Below, piece by piece: positions 18,806-26,988 of a DNA stretch of 64,000 nucleotides. Position 1 is the first letter of the stretch. Every line of letters begins with the position of its first letter. The notes under the pieces were generated by a model. The model saw only the letters and a list, made by a program, of their open reading frames with translations. It was not told the DNA's origin and made no database searches. Origin of the DNA: Alphaproteobacteria bacterium (GTDB lineage: Bacteria > Pseudomonadota > Alphaproteobacteria > Rhizobiales > Hyphomicrobiaceae); NCBI GenBank assembly GCA_022600345.1, contig JAHZKP010000030.1:1-64000 (forward strand), in the 5' to 3' direction. Made by a program: the position numbers and the translations under genes.

Positions 18806-19909
18806 TCAAGCCGCCTTGTTTTCTTCCTCAACCAACAACGCGATGGCCTTGTAGAGTGACGCCACGATTTCAGCTTCGGTAATGCAGAAGCGGGCAGACG
18901 GCGAAATGTCGACCGTGCCATCCTCGCCGATTGGCGTGTGCTCGCCACCCGCTCCGCGAACCGACAAGCCCAGCGGTTTGGCAATCGCCTTGGCGCGTTT
19001 GTCGGTGCCATCGCTCGTCAGGTTTGGCAACTGAATATGCAGCGACGCACGCATACCCGTGCCAAGGTTAGTTGGACATGACGTGACCGCCCCGTAGTCG
19101 TCCGAGTAGGCAAATTCCAACCCCTCGATGCCCTCGACCAGATCAAGCGCCGACTTCAAGCGATCGAATACGTCGTTGAGAACCGTTCCGCGCTGCATGC
19201 ACATGATGCGCAGGTGATCTTCTTCACCCACCCAGATGATGAACCCCTTGTCAGCCGACACATAACAGCCCCGGCCATAAGGCCAGTCAGCAGCAATCCC
19301 CGCCGCGGTCAGATAGCGGTCATTGTCCATGTTCTTGAACATGATGTGCTGATCGACCAGCTCCTGATAGGCCGCGTCATCGATGAAGCACGGATTGCCC
19401 GGCGTCAGCGAATGATAACGCCCACCATAATCGGGCCTTGCGATCAGCTTCTCGAATGCCGCCATCATCTTGTTCTCAAGGCCGATGCGGTCGTCCTTGG
19501 TCATGCTTCCAGGCAGCGGAAATTCTTTCAGGTTGCGCCCGGCGCGCACCCGCATCGACAGCGCTGGCAATCCCAACCTGGCAAGGTCGAGAACACCGTC
19601 AGCGGGCAACCCTTCGATACCGTCCAGGCTCCAGTTGTTTACATGCCGCGTATCTTCAGAAACCTTGTGATAGCGCGCCAGAACCTTGGAGAAGAACGGC
19701 TTGAAATCATCGTAATCGGATGGCTGGCAGGCATAGCACCCCATCTCGCTGTCGGGGTTCTCGATGCCCGAGTTCAGACAATTCAACAGCCGAGCCTTGC
19801 CGTCCTCAGAAAGCGTCACGAAGTATGCCGCTTCGAAACACTGTAAGCCGATGTTGTTGGGCCACTCAGCCTTTAGCCCTTCGATTCTCGCTACCGCATC
19901 TTCACTCAT
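18806..19909 (-). CDS. Arginine kinase (ATP:guanido phosphotransferase)
   Basis: A 367-residue phosphagen kinase with both domains, predicted to transfer phosphate between ATP and a guanidino substrate, most likely arginine, as an energy buffer. The N-terminal domain has the guanidine-specificity loop DSEMGCYA (53-60), close to the DSGVGIYA type of arginine kinases. Nucleotide-binding arginines R120 and R122 (RVRAGRN), catalytic glutamates E229/E230 with R234 (GEEDHLR), C278 in SCPTNLGTGMR, R287, R318 and E323 (VRGAGGEHT) are all present. ATG 19909 is chosen because the fold begins there; the open frame extends upstream. It is 92 bp after the secreted-protein gene. Substrate specificity (arginine, taurocyamine or other) is inferred. 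Confidence 0.92.
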   Translation of the reverse strand: MSEDAVARIEGLKAEWPNNIGLQCFEAAYFVTLSEDGKARLLNCLNSGIENPDSEMGCYACQPSDYDDFKPFFSKVLARYHKVSEDTRHVNNWSLDGIEGLPADGVLDLARLGLPALSMRVRAGRNLKEFPLPGSMTKDDRIGLENKMMAAFEKLIARPDYGGRYHSLTPGNPCFIDDAAYQELVDQHIMFKNMDNDRYLTAAGIAADWPYGRGCYVSADKGFIIWVGEEDHLRIMCMQRGTVLNDVFDRLKSALDLVEGIEGLEFAYSDDYGAVTSCPTNLGTGMRASLHIQLPNLTSDGTDKRAKAIAKPLGLSVRGAGGEHTPIGEDGTVDISPSARFCITEAEIVASLYKAIALLVEEENKAA

Positions 19910-20001
19910 AAAACTGGAGCCCCCTTTTCGTAAAAAAAACATCGCCCATCAGCGCGCAGGTCTCGCCACGACACGCATTTGGTTGGCATCGCAAACCCGG
20001 C

Positions 20002-21363
20002 TTACTCCACAACCAACCCGGTGAACGGCCGCTTGCCGTCAGTACACTCGCTTCCCGACCCATACGTCGAGGAAGACGTGAATTCGAGAAAGTTGTTGGA
20101 GTTGTCGCCTTTAAGAAAAATGCGCTCACCATTGACAACGAAACCCGCCAGATGAATTTCCGGCCCAAAGACAAATGTCGAAAGCTTCGGGAATTTCGGC
20201 TTTCTAAATGCGCCGCGCTTCTTCTCGACAAAAACCACTTTCGGGTTGGCCGCTATGTCCGCCTCTTCGCTGTAATCAATCAACGCATATTTCAAAACCT
20301 TTTCTTTGTTTGCGCGCTTTCTGAATTTTTTCTTCAGCACCTTGTTTATCTTTTTGTTTTCCGCCTTCAGCTTATCCAGCTTGGCTTTGATGGACTTGGC
20401 ATCGCTCCGTTGACCGTAATTCTCATCAACCAGTAAAATCCTCAGCGGCACCAACCGGGCTTCGCCTGCTGCCAGTTGAAACCCGATGCCGATCTTGCCA
20501 ACCGCAGCCCGCTTCAGAGCCTCTGTTGAATCGGCGGCATCACGCAACCGCGGCGTCTCGGTCATCGCTCCAACGAGACTTTCAATGCTCATAGCCTTGT
20601 CTGATGTATTCGAGATCACCGCAAAGTCGACAACGTGTTTGCGAACCTGTGCAGAGAAGGAATATCCCCCGACGTAATACTCATCGCAATTTTGAAAAAC
20701 CGGCGAGTCAGATTCAATCACCATGAAATTCTCAGGAACATTATCGCGCGTGACGTGCTCAAGATACTCAAGGCTCAGCTTATGAGTCCAACTGAACTCC
20801 CCATGCTTCTTCTGCCAATTGGCCTTGAACTTCGCCACGTCATCGGCCGTCAAATAGCGCCAAACCCGCGTGCCCGACAGTATTTCCTTGGCAACATCGG
20901 ACTCCGCCACCCCGTCCTCCAGGTCGTAATTCAAATTGAAATTCTCAGGCCAGGTTTTTTCGTCGCGAAACGCTGTGTCCAGGCCTGGCAAATGAAAACC
21001 AATATGGGAAAACGGAAGTCGTCCCTTTACATCCGCAAGCCCCTTGTAGGCAGCGTGCACCTTCCCCTTGAACAGCTTTGCGTTATCGATCAGCGTTGCC
21101 ATCCCCGCCGCGACCGGCTCAGTGTCCATGTTCATCAGCGGGTCGATAAATTCGGTGATCCTGAGCAATCGGACGCGAAGCCCCTCCACCTTGGTCGTGT
21201 TGGAACGGCACAGATAATCCGTCACCGCAAGTGATTGCGGGTTGCCATCCAGATCGTTGCCCATGGGAATCGAGTGTTGCGACTCCAGGCACTTGCCCGC
21301 ATACCCCGCCGACGGCGACAGCAGCAAGAAAACCAATCCAACCCAGGCCCAAAGCGCACGCAT
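20002..21363 (-). CDS. Secreted protein of unknown function
   Basis: A 453-residue protein with a clear N-terminal signal peptide (MRALWAWVGLVFLLLSPSAGYA, cleavage near residue 22-23), so it is predicted periplasmic. The mature part has few cysteines (near the N-terminus KCLES, LCRS, and NCDEYY, SECTDG). A strongly basic helical stretch lies at about 325-350 (KLKAENKKINKVLKKKFRKR). I do not recognise a family. ATG 21363 is chosen because it is preceded by GGGGAG and gives the signal peptide directly. The arginine kinase gene follows on the same strand after 92 bp, and a repeat element lies immediately upstream. Confidence 0.75.
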   Translation of the reverse strand: MRALWAWVGLVFLLLSPSAGYAGKCLESQHSIPMGNDLDGNPQSLAVTDYLCRSNTTKVEGLRVRLLRITEFIDPLMNMDTEPVAAGMATLIDNAKLFKGKVHAAYKGLADVKGRLPFSHIGFHLPGLDTAFRDEKTWPENFNLNYDLEDGVAESDVAKEILSGTRVWRYLTADDVAKFKANWQKKHGEFSWTHKLSLEYLEHVTRDNVPENFMVIESDSPVFQNCDEYYVGGYSFSAQVRKHVVDFAVISNTSDKAMSIESLVGAMTETPRLRDAADSTEALKRAAVGKIGIGFQLAAGEARLVPLRILLVDENYGQRSDAKSIKAKLDKLKAENKKINKVLKKKFRKRANKEKVLKYALIDYSEEADIAANPKVVFVEKKRGAFRKPKFPKLSTFVFGPEIHLAGFVVNGERIFLKGDNSNNFLEFTSSSTYGSGSECTDGKRPFTGLVVE

Positions 21364-21395
21364 CGAACAACTCCCCAAAATCACTTCAAAGCAAT

Positions 21396-21572
21396 AGAGC
21401 GGTTTACGGCTGGATGAAAGCAATTCTGTTTCTCAAGCGGCGAGTCGTGGCGGAGCCGCGCTTCCAGCATGTGGCGGAGCCGCGCCTACGACGCGAAGCA
21501 TTTCACCGGCCCACTTGATCTCGAAGCAAATTCGCCTCGGCAGAATGGTTCGATTTGGTCGGAAAGTGCTCT
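21396..21572. repeat. MITE-like repeat, short copy
   Basis: The right end (21551-21572) is identical over 22 bp to the right end of the element at 26469-26764. The left part shares CAATTCTGTTTCTCAAGCGG with that element (from 21421), but its outermost left sequence (AGAGCGGTTTACGGC) has diverged. The interior holds a short direct repeat of GTGGCGGAGCCGCGC. It lies just upstream of the secreted-protein gene and has no coding capacity. Confidence 0.8.
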
Positions 21573-21676
21573 AACGGGGCAGCACACAGCCCGCTGGAGC
21601 TTTCCCAGCGGGCTTTGCAGCAACGAAATTTTAAACATTTCGATTGAAATGCAAGCGCAGCCAAACCCTGGGCCAG

Positions 21677-21769
21677 CTACTCGCTATCGTCAGGCAGCAG
21701 GCCGGTCACAACCGCGACCAACACGGCGATAGGCACCACCAATCCAACAACAGCGAGAAACTCGAACAT
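21677..21769 (-). CDS. 30-residue single-pass membrane peptide
   Basis: A short open frame, ATG at 21769, begins MFEFLAVVGLVVPIAVLVAV and ends LLPDDSE before TAG. The hydrophobic core of about 22 residues would span the membrane once, with an acidic C-terminus. GGAG lies eight bases before the ATG. The reading frame is too short for routine gene callers. Support is the good ribosome site, the coherent hydrophobic segment and its position between repeat element and hydrolase gene. Function is unknown. Confidence 0.5.
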   Translation of the reverse strand: MFEFLAVVGLVVPIAVLVAVVTGLLPDDSE

Positions 21770-21922
21770 TCACCAACTCCACAACGCAAAACTCAACAGA
21801 AACGTGTCACACCTTGTAAGGCCAAAAACATGACGACCGTCTCGTCCATTCTCGCAAGTCGTTCGTCCTCCGTCGAGAAACAAGTTTAGGCAATCTCTGC
21901 CAACAAAATATGCAAGCGTTAG

Positions 21923-23779
21923 CTACCGATGCCGTCCCGCCTCTATCGCCGCCAACCACGCAGCCGCCGTGTGCGCCTCGCTGGAACCTTCATAGGCCGC
22001 ACTCCGCTTGAAGCCCTCGTTGACCGCTATCGCTTCGGCAATCAACAAGCGAAACTCCGGCACTTCGAAGTAGGATGAGTGAACGAGTTCCCGCCATGTC
22101 AGATACGAAAACGGATCCTTCCCCTGATTGTCCACGCCCTCAGAAAGCGCCAGTTCCCCGATTGCATTGCGGAACTTGGACAATGAATGGACGGCAACCT
22201 CATTGCTGTAACCGGTTATCTGATTACCCACCTCGTCGGGCAATGTCGCAAACGGCTTTTTCACCCACGACGGTTTAGAGCCCGCCGTCACCGCAACTTC
22301 CGTTTCGGTATCGTTGCCCAAGGCCGAGCGCTTGACCTCAAACCAGGTCAACCGGTCCAGAATGCGGCTGAGAAACGCACTCAGGAAACCCGCAATCCCC
22401 TGCACCAGGAACACCAGGAGAATAGCTACGATCACGAACACGATAGGCACCAAAACGACCGGAATGATCATCCTGACGAGCAGGCCGGCACGCCCCTGCC
22501 ACAGGTCGTTATCCAGCACCAGGCTGGAGGCTTCATCGGTCACAATGTGAAATAGCAGCTTGCTGTTGAGCGCAACGTCCCGCCCCTGGCCGCAAAGGCT
22601 TCCCCCCGCACACGGCTTACCGCCATCCACCAGAAACTTGCGCTTAAATCTCAACGCCCGTTGAACGGACACCAGGTTGGGGTTTTCCGCATGCATGTCC
22701 TGACGCGCTTTCCTCAATTCCTCCCGGAGCGCCTTGACCCTCTTGTCTGCATCCGTCTGCCCGACGAAATCATTGTCCGATTCCGCATTGTCCCTCTTCT
22801 GGCGCGCCTGTCTCAAGGACCTCCTGAGTTGGCGCACTTTCCCGCGCGCCTGTTTCACCTCGTCTTCGGATTTTTCGTAATGGGAAATGTTATAGACATC
22901 ATCGCGCAGGAACTCGGCGATCGAGACCATCGCTCCTGGCGATAACAGCAGCAACAAATACAATACCGGCAACAAGAACACCGACAACATGCTGAAAAAC
23001 GACACCGCGAATGTGTCGTGAAAAATCCTGACGTTGATCCCGCCAATCGAACTGAGACCTGAGACCGCCTCATCGTCTTCGTGCCACAAACCAAGCCAGC
23101 GCGGCCCGAACGCTGATGACGCTCTGGCGATATTGCGTGGCCGGTAAAAATGCAGCTTGCGCACGTCGAAATACTTGAAGATCGACCAGAACAAAGCAAA
23201 CGGTAGACTCATCAACAGAAAGTAAAGCCCAAACCGCCCCAGCCACCCCTGATCGGCAAGCCCCTTGTTACCACTTGCCAATTCACCACCAACGAACGCA
23301 GCCAGCATCAACAGCAACATCAGCGAAGCAACGACCACCGCCTTCTGCAACAGCGGCAATCGTAAGAACAACGTGCGCTCCTTACGCAGGCTGATAAACG
23401 GCGTCCCGACAGAAATCCAACGCTTCATTCCCGGCAGCTCCCGGCCGCGCGAAGCTGCCTCCATCAGCGCCGCTGAAATCACCGAGCCACCATGACTGTG
23501 ACCGACAACAACGTAGGCTTCGCCCGCAGCCTCAAGCTCCAGCATGCGTTGCAACAAGTCTGTTCCCGCCTTGCGGCGCTCCAACTCGCTGTTGTCGCCG
23601 CTCCACAAGAACCGCACGATACGAACTGGCCCTTCATCGGCCTCGATGAGCCGGCCAAGGTCGGCCTCCTGCGCACTGCCCACCTGCCACCATTGCGGCT
23701 CGACCCCCGGCGGAGCCTTCTCGGAGGGTTCGCCACCCATATGCGCGAAGGTGCCATGCACCGTGATGATCGTTGCCAT
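21923..23779 (-). CDS. Membrane-bound alpha/beta hydrolase
   Basis: A 618-residue protein. It starts as an alpha/beta hydrolase (IITVHGTF, then the nucleophile elbow GHSHGGS with Ser95) and then contains about four membrane helices. Two lie near 145-205 (AVVVASLMLLLMLAAFVGG and FGLYFLLMSLPFALFWSIF), one near 262-290 and one near 445-475. A charged coiled coil (KQARGKVRQLRRSLRQARQKR) lies between the third and fourth helices. ATG 23779 is preceded by GAGGG; a GTG six codons upstream overlaps that site. Substrate is unknown; a lipase or esterase activity is inferred from the elbow only. It lies 89 bp downstream of pcm on the same strand. Confidence 0.72.
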   Translation of the reverse strand: MATIITVHGTFAHMGGEPSEKAPPGVEPQWWQVGSAQEADLGRLIEADEGPVRIVRFLWSGDNSELERRKAGTDLLQRMLELEAAGEAYVVVGHSHGGSVISAALMEAASRGRELPGMKRWISVGTPFISLRKERTLFLRLPLLQKAVVVASLMLLLMLAAFVGGELASGNKGLADQGWLGRFGLYFLLMSLPFALFWSIFKYFDVRKLHFYRPRNIARASSAFGPRWLGLWHEDDEAVSGLSSIGGINVRIFHDTFAVSFFSMLSVFLLPVLYLLLLLSPGAMVSIAEFLRDDVYNISHYEKSEDEVKQARGKVRQLRRSLRQARQKRDNAESDNDFVGQTDADKRVKALREELRKARQDMHAENPNLVSVQRALRFKRKFLVDGGKPCAGGSLCGQGRDVALNSKLLFHIVTDEASSLVLDNDLWQGRAGLLVRMIIPVVLVPIVFVIVAILLVFLVQGIAGFLSAFLSRILDRLTWFEVKRSALGNDTETEVAVTAGSKPSWVKKPFATLPDEVGNQITGYSNEVAVHSLSKFRNAIGELALSEGVDNQGKDPFSYLTWRELVHSSYFEVPEFRLLIAEAIAVNEGFKRSAAYEGSSEAHTAAAWLAAIEAGRHR

Positions 23780-23868
23780 GATTTCTTTTTCCCTCACCCG
23801 GCCGCCTTGCTGTGACGGACTCTACTTTATCATGTTCCCCGCAGGTGGCGGACTATCGACACCAAAAG

Positions 23869-24543
23869 TCAGTCCTTGTCGCGTGTCAGCGGAACGAAAC
23901 GAACCGGGATCACATCGTGCTCTCGCGTCGAGCCGTCCGCCAGTTTCTCAACAACCATAAGCTGTTGGTCGAAGTCGCCGACCGGAATAACGAGGCGCCC
24001 TCCCGGCTTGAGCTGCTCGATCAGCGAGCTGGGAATATGATCGGGTGCTGCGGTGACGATGATCGCATCATACGGACCATACTCAGGCCAACCGGTATAT
24101 CCATCGCCAACGCGCATATGAACGTTGTCATACCCAAGCCGCTTCAACGCCTTTGCTGCCTGGCTCGCAAGCGGTTCAATAATCTCGACCGAGTAGACGG
24201 CACCGGCCAATTCGCCGAGAACCGCCGCCTGATACCCCGAGCCTGTCCCGACTTCCAACACCCTATCCGTGTTACTGATATCCCCCAACCCACTCATCAA
24301 CGCAACGATCAGCGGCTGCGAAATCGTTTGCTGAAAGCCAATCGGCAGTGGCCGGTTTCGATAGGCGTCAGCATCGGGCGCGGCCGGAACGAATTCGTGC
24401 CGCGGCACCTTGCCGATGGCAGCAAGCACACACTCATATGAGATGTTCAAACTGGTTCGTTGCTCGATCTCAGAAATAGTCCGGCGTATGTCTTCCACCA
24501 ATCGAGCTCTGGCCTCGACAAAAACGTCTGCTTCCTGGGCCAT
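23869..24543 (-). CDS. pcm: Protein-L-isoaspartate O-methyltransferase
   Basis: A 224-residue class I SAM-dependent methyltransferase that repairs isoaspartyl residues by methylating them. The family motifs are present: VPRHEFVP, RNRPLPIGFQQTISQPLIVA, the SAM-binding LEVGTGSGYQAAVL, VYSVEIIEPL and the GDGYTGWPEYGPYDAIIV block. ATG 24543 has AGGTGG just upstream; two GTG codons a few residues earlier are alternatives. It lies in a minus-strand run between the J-domain gene and the membrane hydrolase. Cytoplasmic. Confidence 0.93.
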   Translation of the reverse strand: MAQEADVFVEARARLVEDIRRTISEIEQRTSLNISYECVLAAIGKVPRHEFVPAAPDADAYRNRPLPIGFQQTISQPLIVALMSGLGDISNTDRVLEVGTGSGYQAAVLGELAGAVYSVEIIEPLASQAAKALKRLGYDNVHMRVGDGYTGWPEYGPYDAIIVTAAPDHIPSSLIEQLKPGGRLVIPVGDFDQQLMVVEKLADGSTREHDVIPVRFVPLTRDKD

Positions 24544-24614
24544 GGTCACCACCTGTGCCCCCTGCTGCGAGAAAGTAAACCCCGATAGGGGGCAGTACCA
24601 ATCTCAGTTGCAGG

Positions 24615-26162
24615 TCAGCTCGCCCGCTTGCCCACGATCAGGTCCCAGGCGATGTTGATCTGCTTGGTGCGCTCCTCACGCAAAACCTTGTCGGCTTCAT
24701 CCTTGGAGTGGTCGGGATGCCATCCCATCCTCAGCGCATCGACGATTTTCTTCAAGGCCGCTTCGGAAACATCAGGATTGGCGCCCAGAACCTCATAGGC
24801 TTGCGAACGCGTCCTGGGCATCGCCAATTCGTCACGTCCGCGTTTGAAACTTGCCGCCGCACTATCGGCAATCCGCCCGATGCGTTCCAAATCCCTCACC
24901 GCACCTCGCAGCCCCGCTGCAACACGTGCCGTGCGAACCTCTTCATTGTTTCCCTCGCGCAAGGCATCGAGGCGATGACGCACTGAATTAAGTTCCGAGG
25001 TCAGCGTGTCCCTCAAGGCCGATGCCGGCCCCAATGACCGCACCGCAATCGCAGCCTTCTCGTAGAGGGATTCAGCCGATCTGGCACCATTTGCAATACT
25101 GGCGTTGCGCCAATCCGCAACACTGCCGGCCTGGAACCGGCGCCATTTGAAGGCCACCCAGAGTGCGCGTAGCTTGGATACCCCAGCAACCAGCAAAGCA
25201 CTCAGCATCGAAAGTCCGCGGCCAACGATTTCGCCCAGCCTGCCAATGATATTGCGCCCCTCGCCACCAGCCAGGGCGGCGGCGAACCCAGAACCCGCTG
25301 CTGCTCCTGCTCCGCCAGTCCATCCATACCGGCGCATCCCAAACCAGCCCAATGCCGCAAACAGACTGGTCACGACCATAACGACAATCGCCATCATCGG
25401 ACCCGAAACAAGGCCGCCAGCCGCCCAGGATGACCCACCGGGCGCCGTCGCACTGTTGGCGGGATGAACCACCGTTTGCCAAGACGAAGCGCTCTGAGCA
25501 TCTTCAAGTACCGCCCGGATTACATCCCCGTCAGCACCGCCCACTTGCCGCCCCCCCGCTCCGCTCAAAACAGCCGGTTCCACAACCATCCTCGATGTCG
25601 TTTCCCAGCCTTCCCGGGCAGCCGCCTCAGCCCGCGCTGCGGACTCAAGTCCTAAAGCGATCTCTGATCCTTTTTCAAAACGACCGCCAAGCTCAACCAC
25701 CGGCGCAAAGCCCAGGGGCATCACGAACATCGCCATCGAGTTCTTTTTCGATCCAGTCTTTTTCGTTGCAGCAGCCTTTTTCGATGGTTGGGCATTCGGG
25801 TTGGCAATCAGCAAATTGAGCCGGCCGTCCTCCATCCAGGAGTCACCGATATTATTTCCACGGACCCTCGCAGCCACTTCCGCCCACGGCACACTCACTT
25901 TGCCACAACGGATCTTGAAGCTGTGAACCATCATCGTGCGGCAATCCCGCTGGCCCTTTTCACGGCACGCCGTATAGGTCCGGGTTCTACGCTGGCCGAT
26001 AATTTCATATCGTGTGGGCGACGCTCGTTGCAATTTCGGGGTCACGCCATCCATCACGCACGAATAGGGCATGCGGATTGCTTCGCCAGCGTGCGCTGCA
26101 ATCGGCACAGCCACTGCGAACATGACAACTATCGCAAAGTAAAACCGACTTCCGCTTATCAA
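24615..26162 (-). CDS. Membrane-spanning protein with C-terminal J-domain
   Basis: A 515-residue protein with an unusual layout. An N-terminal signal sequence (about 1-25, ending AAHA) is followed by a cysteine-containing extracytoplasmic region (C35, C66, C74, C86), a Lys/Ala stretch and one membrane helix (about 253-274). A cytoplasmic helical region comes next, and then a C-terminal J-domain in the last 68 residues with the HPD motif (ALRMGWHPDHS). The J-domain would recruit DnaK on the cytoplasmic face. TTG 26162 is chosen because a GGGGGG stretch lies just upstream and the signal sequence follows; the open frame runs on into the repeat at 26469. The extracytoplasmic part is not recognised. 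Confidence 0.68.
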   Translation of the reverse strand: MISGSRFYFAIVVMFAVAVPIAAHAGEAIRMPYSCVMDGVTPKLQRASPTRYEIIGQRRTRTYTACREKGQRDCRTMMVHSFKIRCGKVSVPWAEVAARVRGNNIGDSWMEDGRLNLLIANPNAQPSKKAAATKKTGSKKNSMAMFVMPLGFAPVVELGGRFEKGSEIALGLESAARAEAAAREGWETTSRMVVEPAVLSGAGGRQVGGADGDVIRAVLEDAQSASSWQTVVHPANSATAPGGSSWAAGGLVSGPMMAIVVMVVTSLFAALGWFGMRRYGWTGGAGAAAGSGFAAALAGGEGRNIIGRLGEIVGRGLSMLSALLVAGVSKLRALWVAFKWRRFQAGSVADWRNASIANGARSAESLYEKAAIAVRSLGPASALRDTLTSELNSVRHRLDALREGNNEEVRTARVAAGLRGAVRDLERIGRIADSAAASFKRGRDELAMPRTRSQAYEVLGANPDVSEAALKKIVDALRMGWHPDHSKDEADKVLREERTKQINIAWDLIVGKRAS

Positions 26163-26468
26163 GCCAAGCCCCCCACGTGCTGTCCTAAACCACCCGCTGC
26201 CTGGAGACGTCCCAGCAGCGGCGGCACAGCCCCCCAACGATCCTTTGTTCGTTCCCGGAGAATTCACCAGGCCCCAGGTCGCCAAGTGCAATTCTTCGAT
26301 GTCAAACCGTCTCAATGCAGGCCCGCCCCCCATGAAAAAAGCGGGCAGGTGATTGTGGCCAGCCTGAGCCTTTGTCGTGTGTGCCACAACATGGGCGCCA
26401 CTAAGGCAGACTTCAGGCGTCCGATCACATCGATTCAGCAATCGCTGCGTGCCAGCCGTCGTCCAGTT

Positions 26469-26764
26469 AGAGCACTTTCCGACCAAATCGGATCAATTCT
26501 GTTTCTCAAGCGGCGAGTCGATCCAGCAGGAGAGTGGCGCGGGTCGATCTGGGTGATCGGCCAAGCCGCTCGACGCACTGGTCGGCCGCCGCTTGGAAAC
26601 CCGTATTGGCGGAGCCAATCTACGATTGGACGGGCCGGGCGGATTTGCGCCAATCTCTGCGCATCCCGTCTTGCCCGTGGCACCACCACGCGCTGCGCCG
26701 GTCCACTTGATCTTGTCACTAATCCGCCTCGGCAGAATGGTTCGATTTGGTCGGAAAGTGCTCT
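26469..26764. repeat. MITE-like element with perfect 22-bp terminal inverted repeats
   Basis: The left end at 26469-26490 begins AGAGCACTTTCCGACC and its exact 22-bp reverse complement forms the right end at 26743-26764. The weaker match extends to about 35 bp per side. The 296-bp element has no transposase. Both ends recur in the short copy at 21396-21572. Flanking intergenic DNA (26163-26468 and 26765-26988) shows nothing else clear. Similar intergenic elements with GAGCA(C/T)TTTCCG-type ends are common in Rhizobiales genomes. Confidence 0.85.
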
Positions 26765-26988
26765 GGCAGTGAAAAGATCGGCAGGTAATTCCCTCACCCT
26801 TCGGATCTCTGAAAAGGCACGATAGCAAGCCCCTGAGCACAACCATGCCCATTTCCGCCGCCCCCACTTGATCCCTGCCAATTCCGCCGTCCAACATCCC
26901 ACCTGCCATTCGGGCGGTGACAACTCCAGCCGGCAGCAATTACGTTACGCTTCAGGAATTGACGGGAAATGTCTTGACCAAGGCCCGC

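Noticed and set aside
18806-19909. McsB-type protein arginine kinase
   Set aside because: McsB lacks the N-terminal guanidine-specificity domain; here the DSEMGCYA loop and N-terminal helices of true phosphagen kinases are present, and there is no ClpC or CtsR neighbour.
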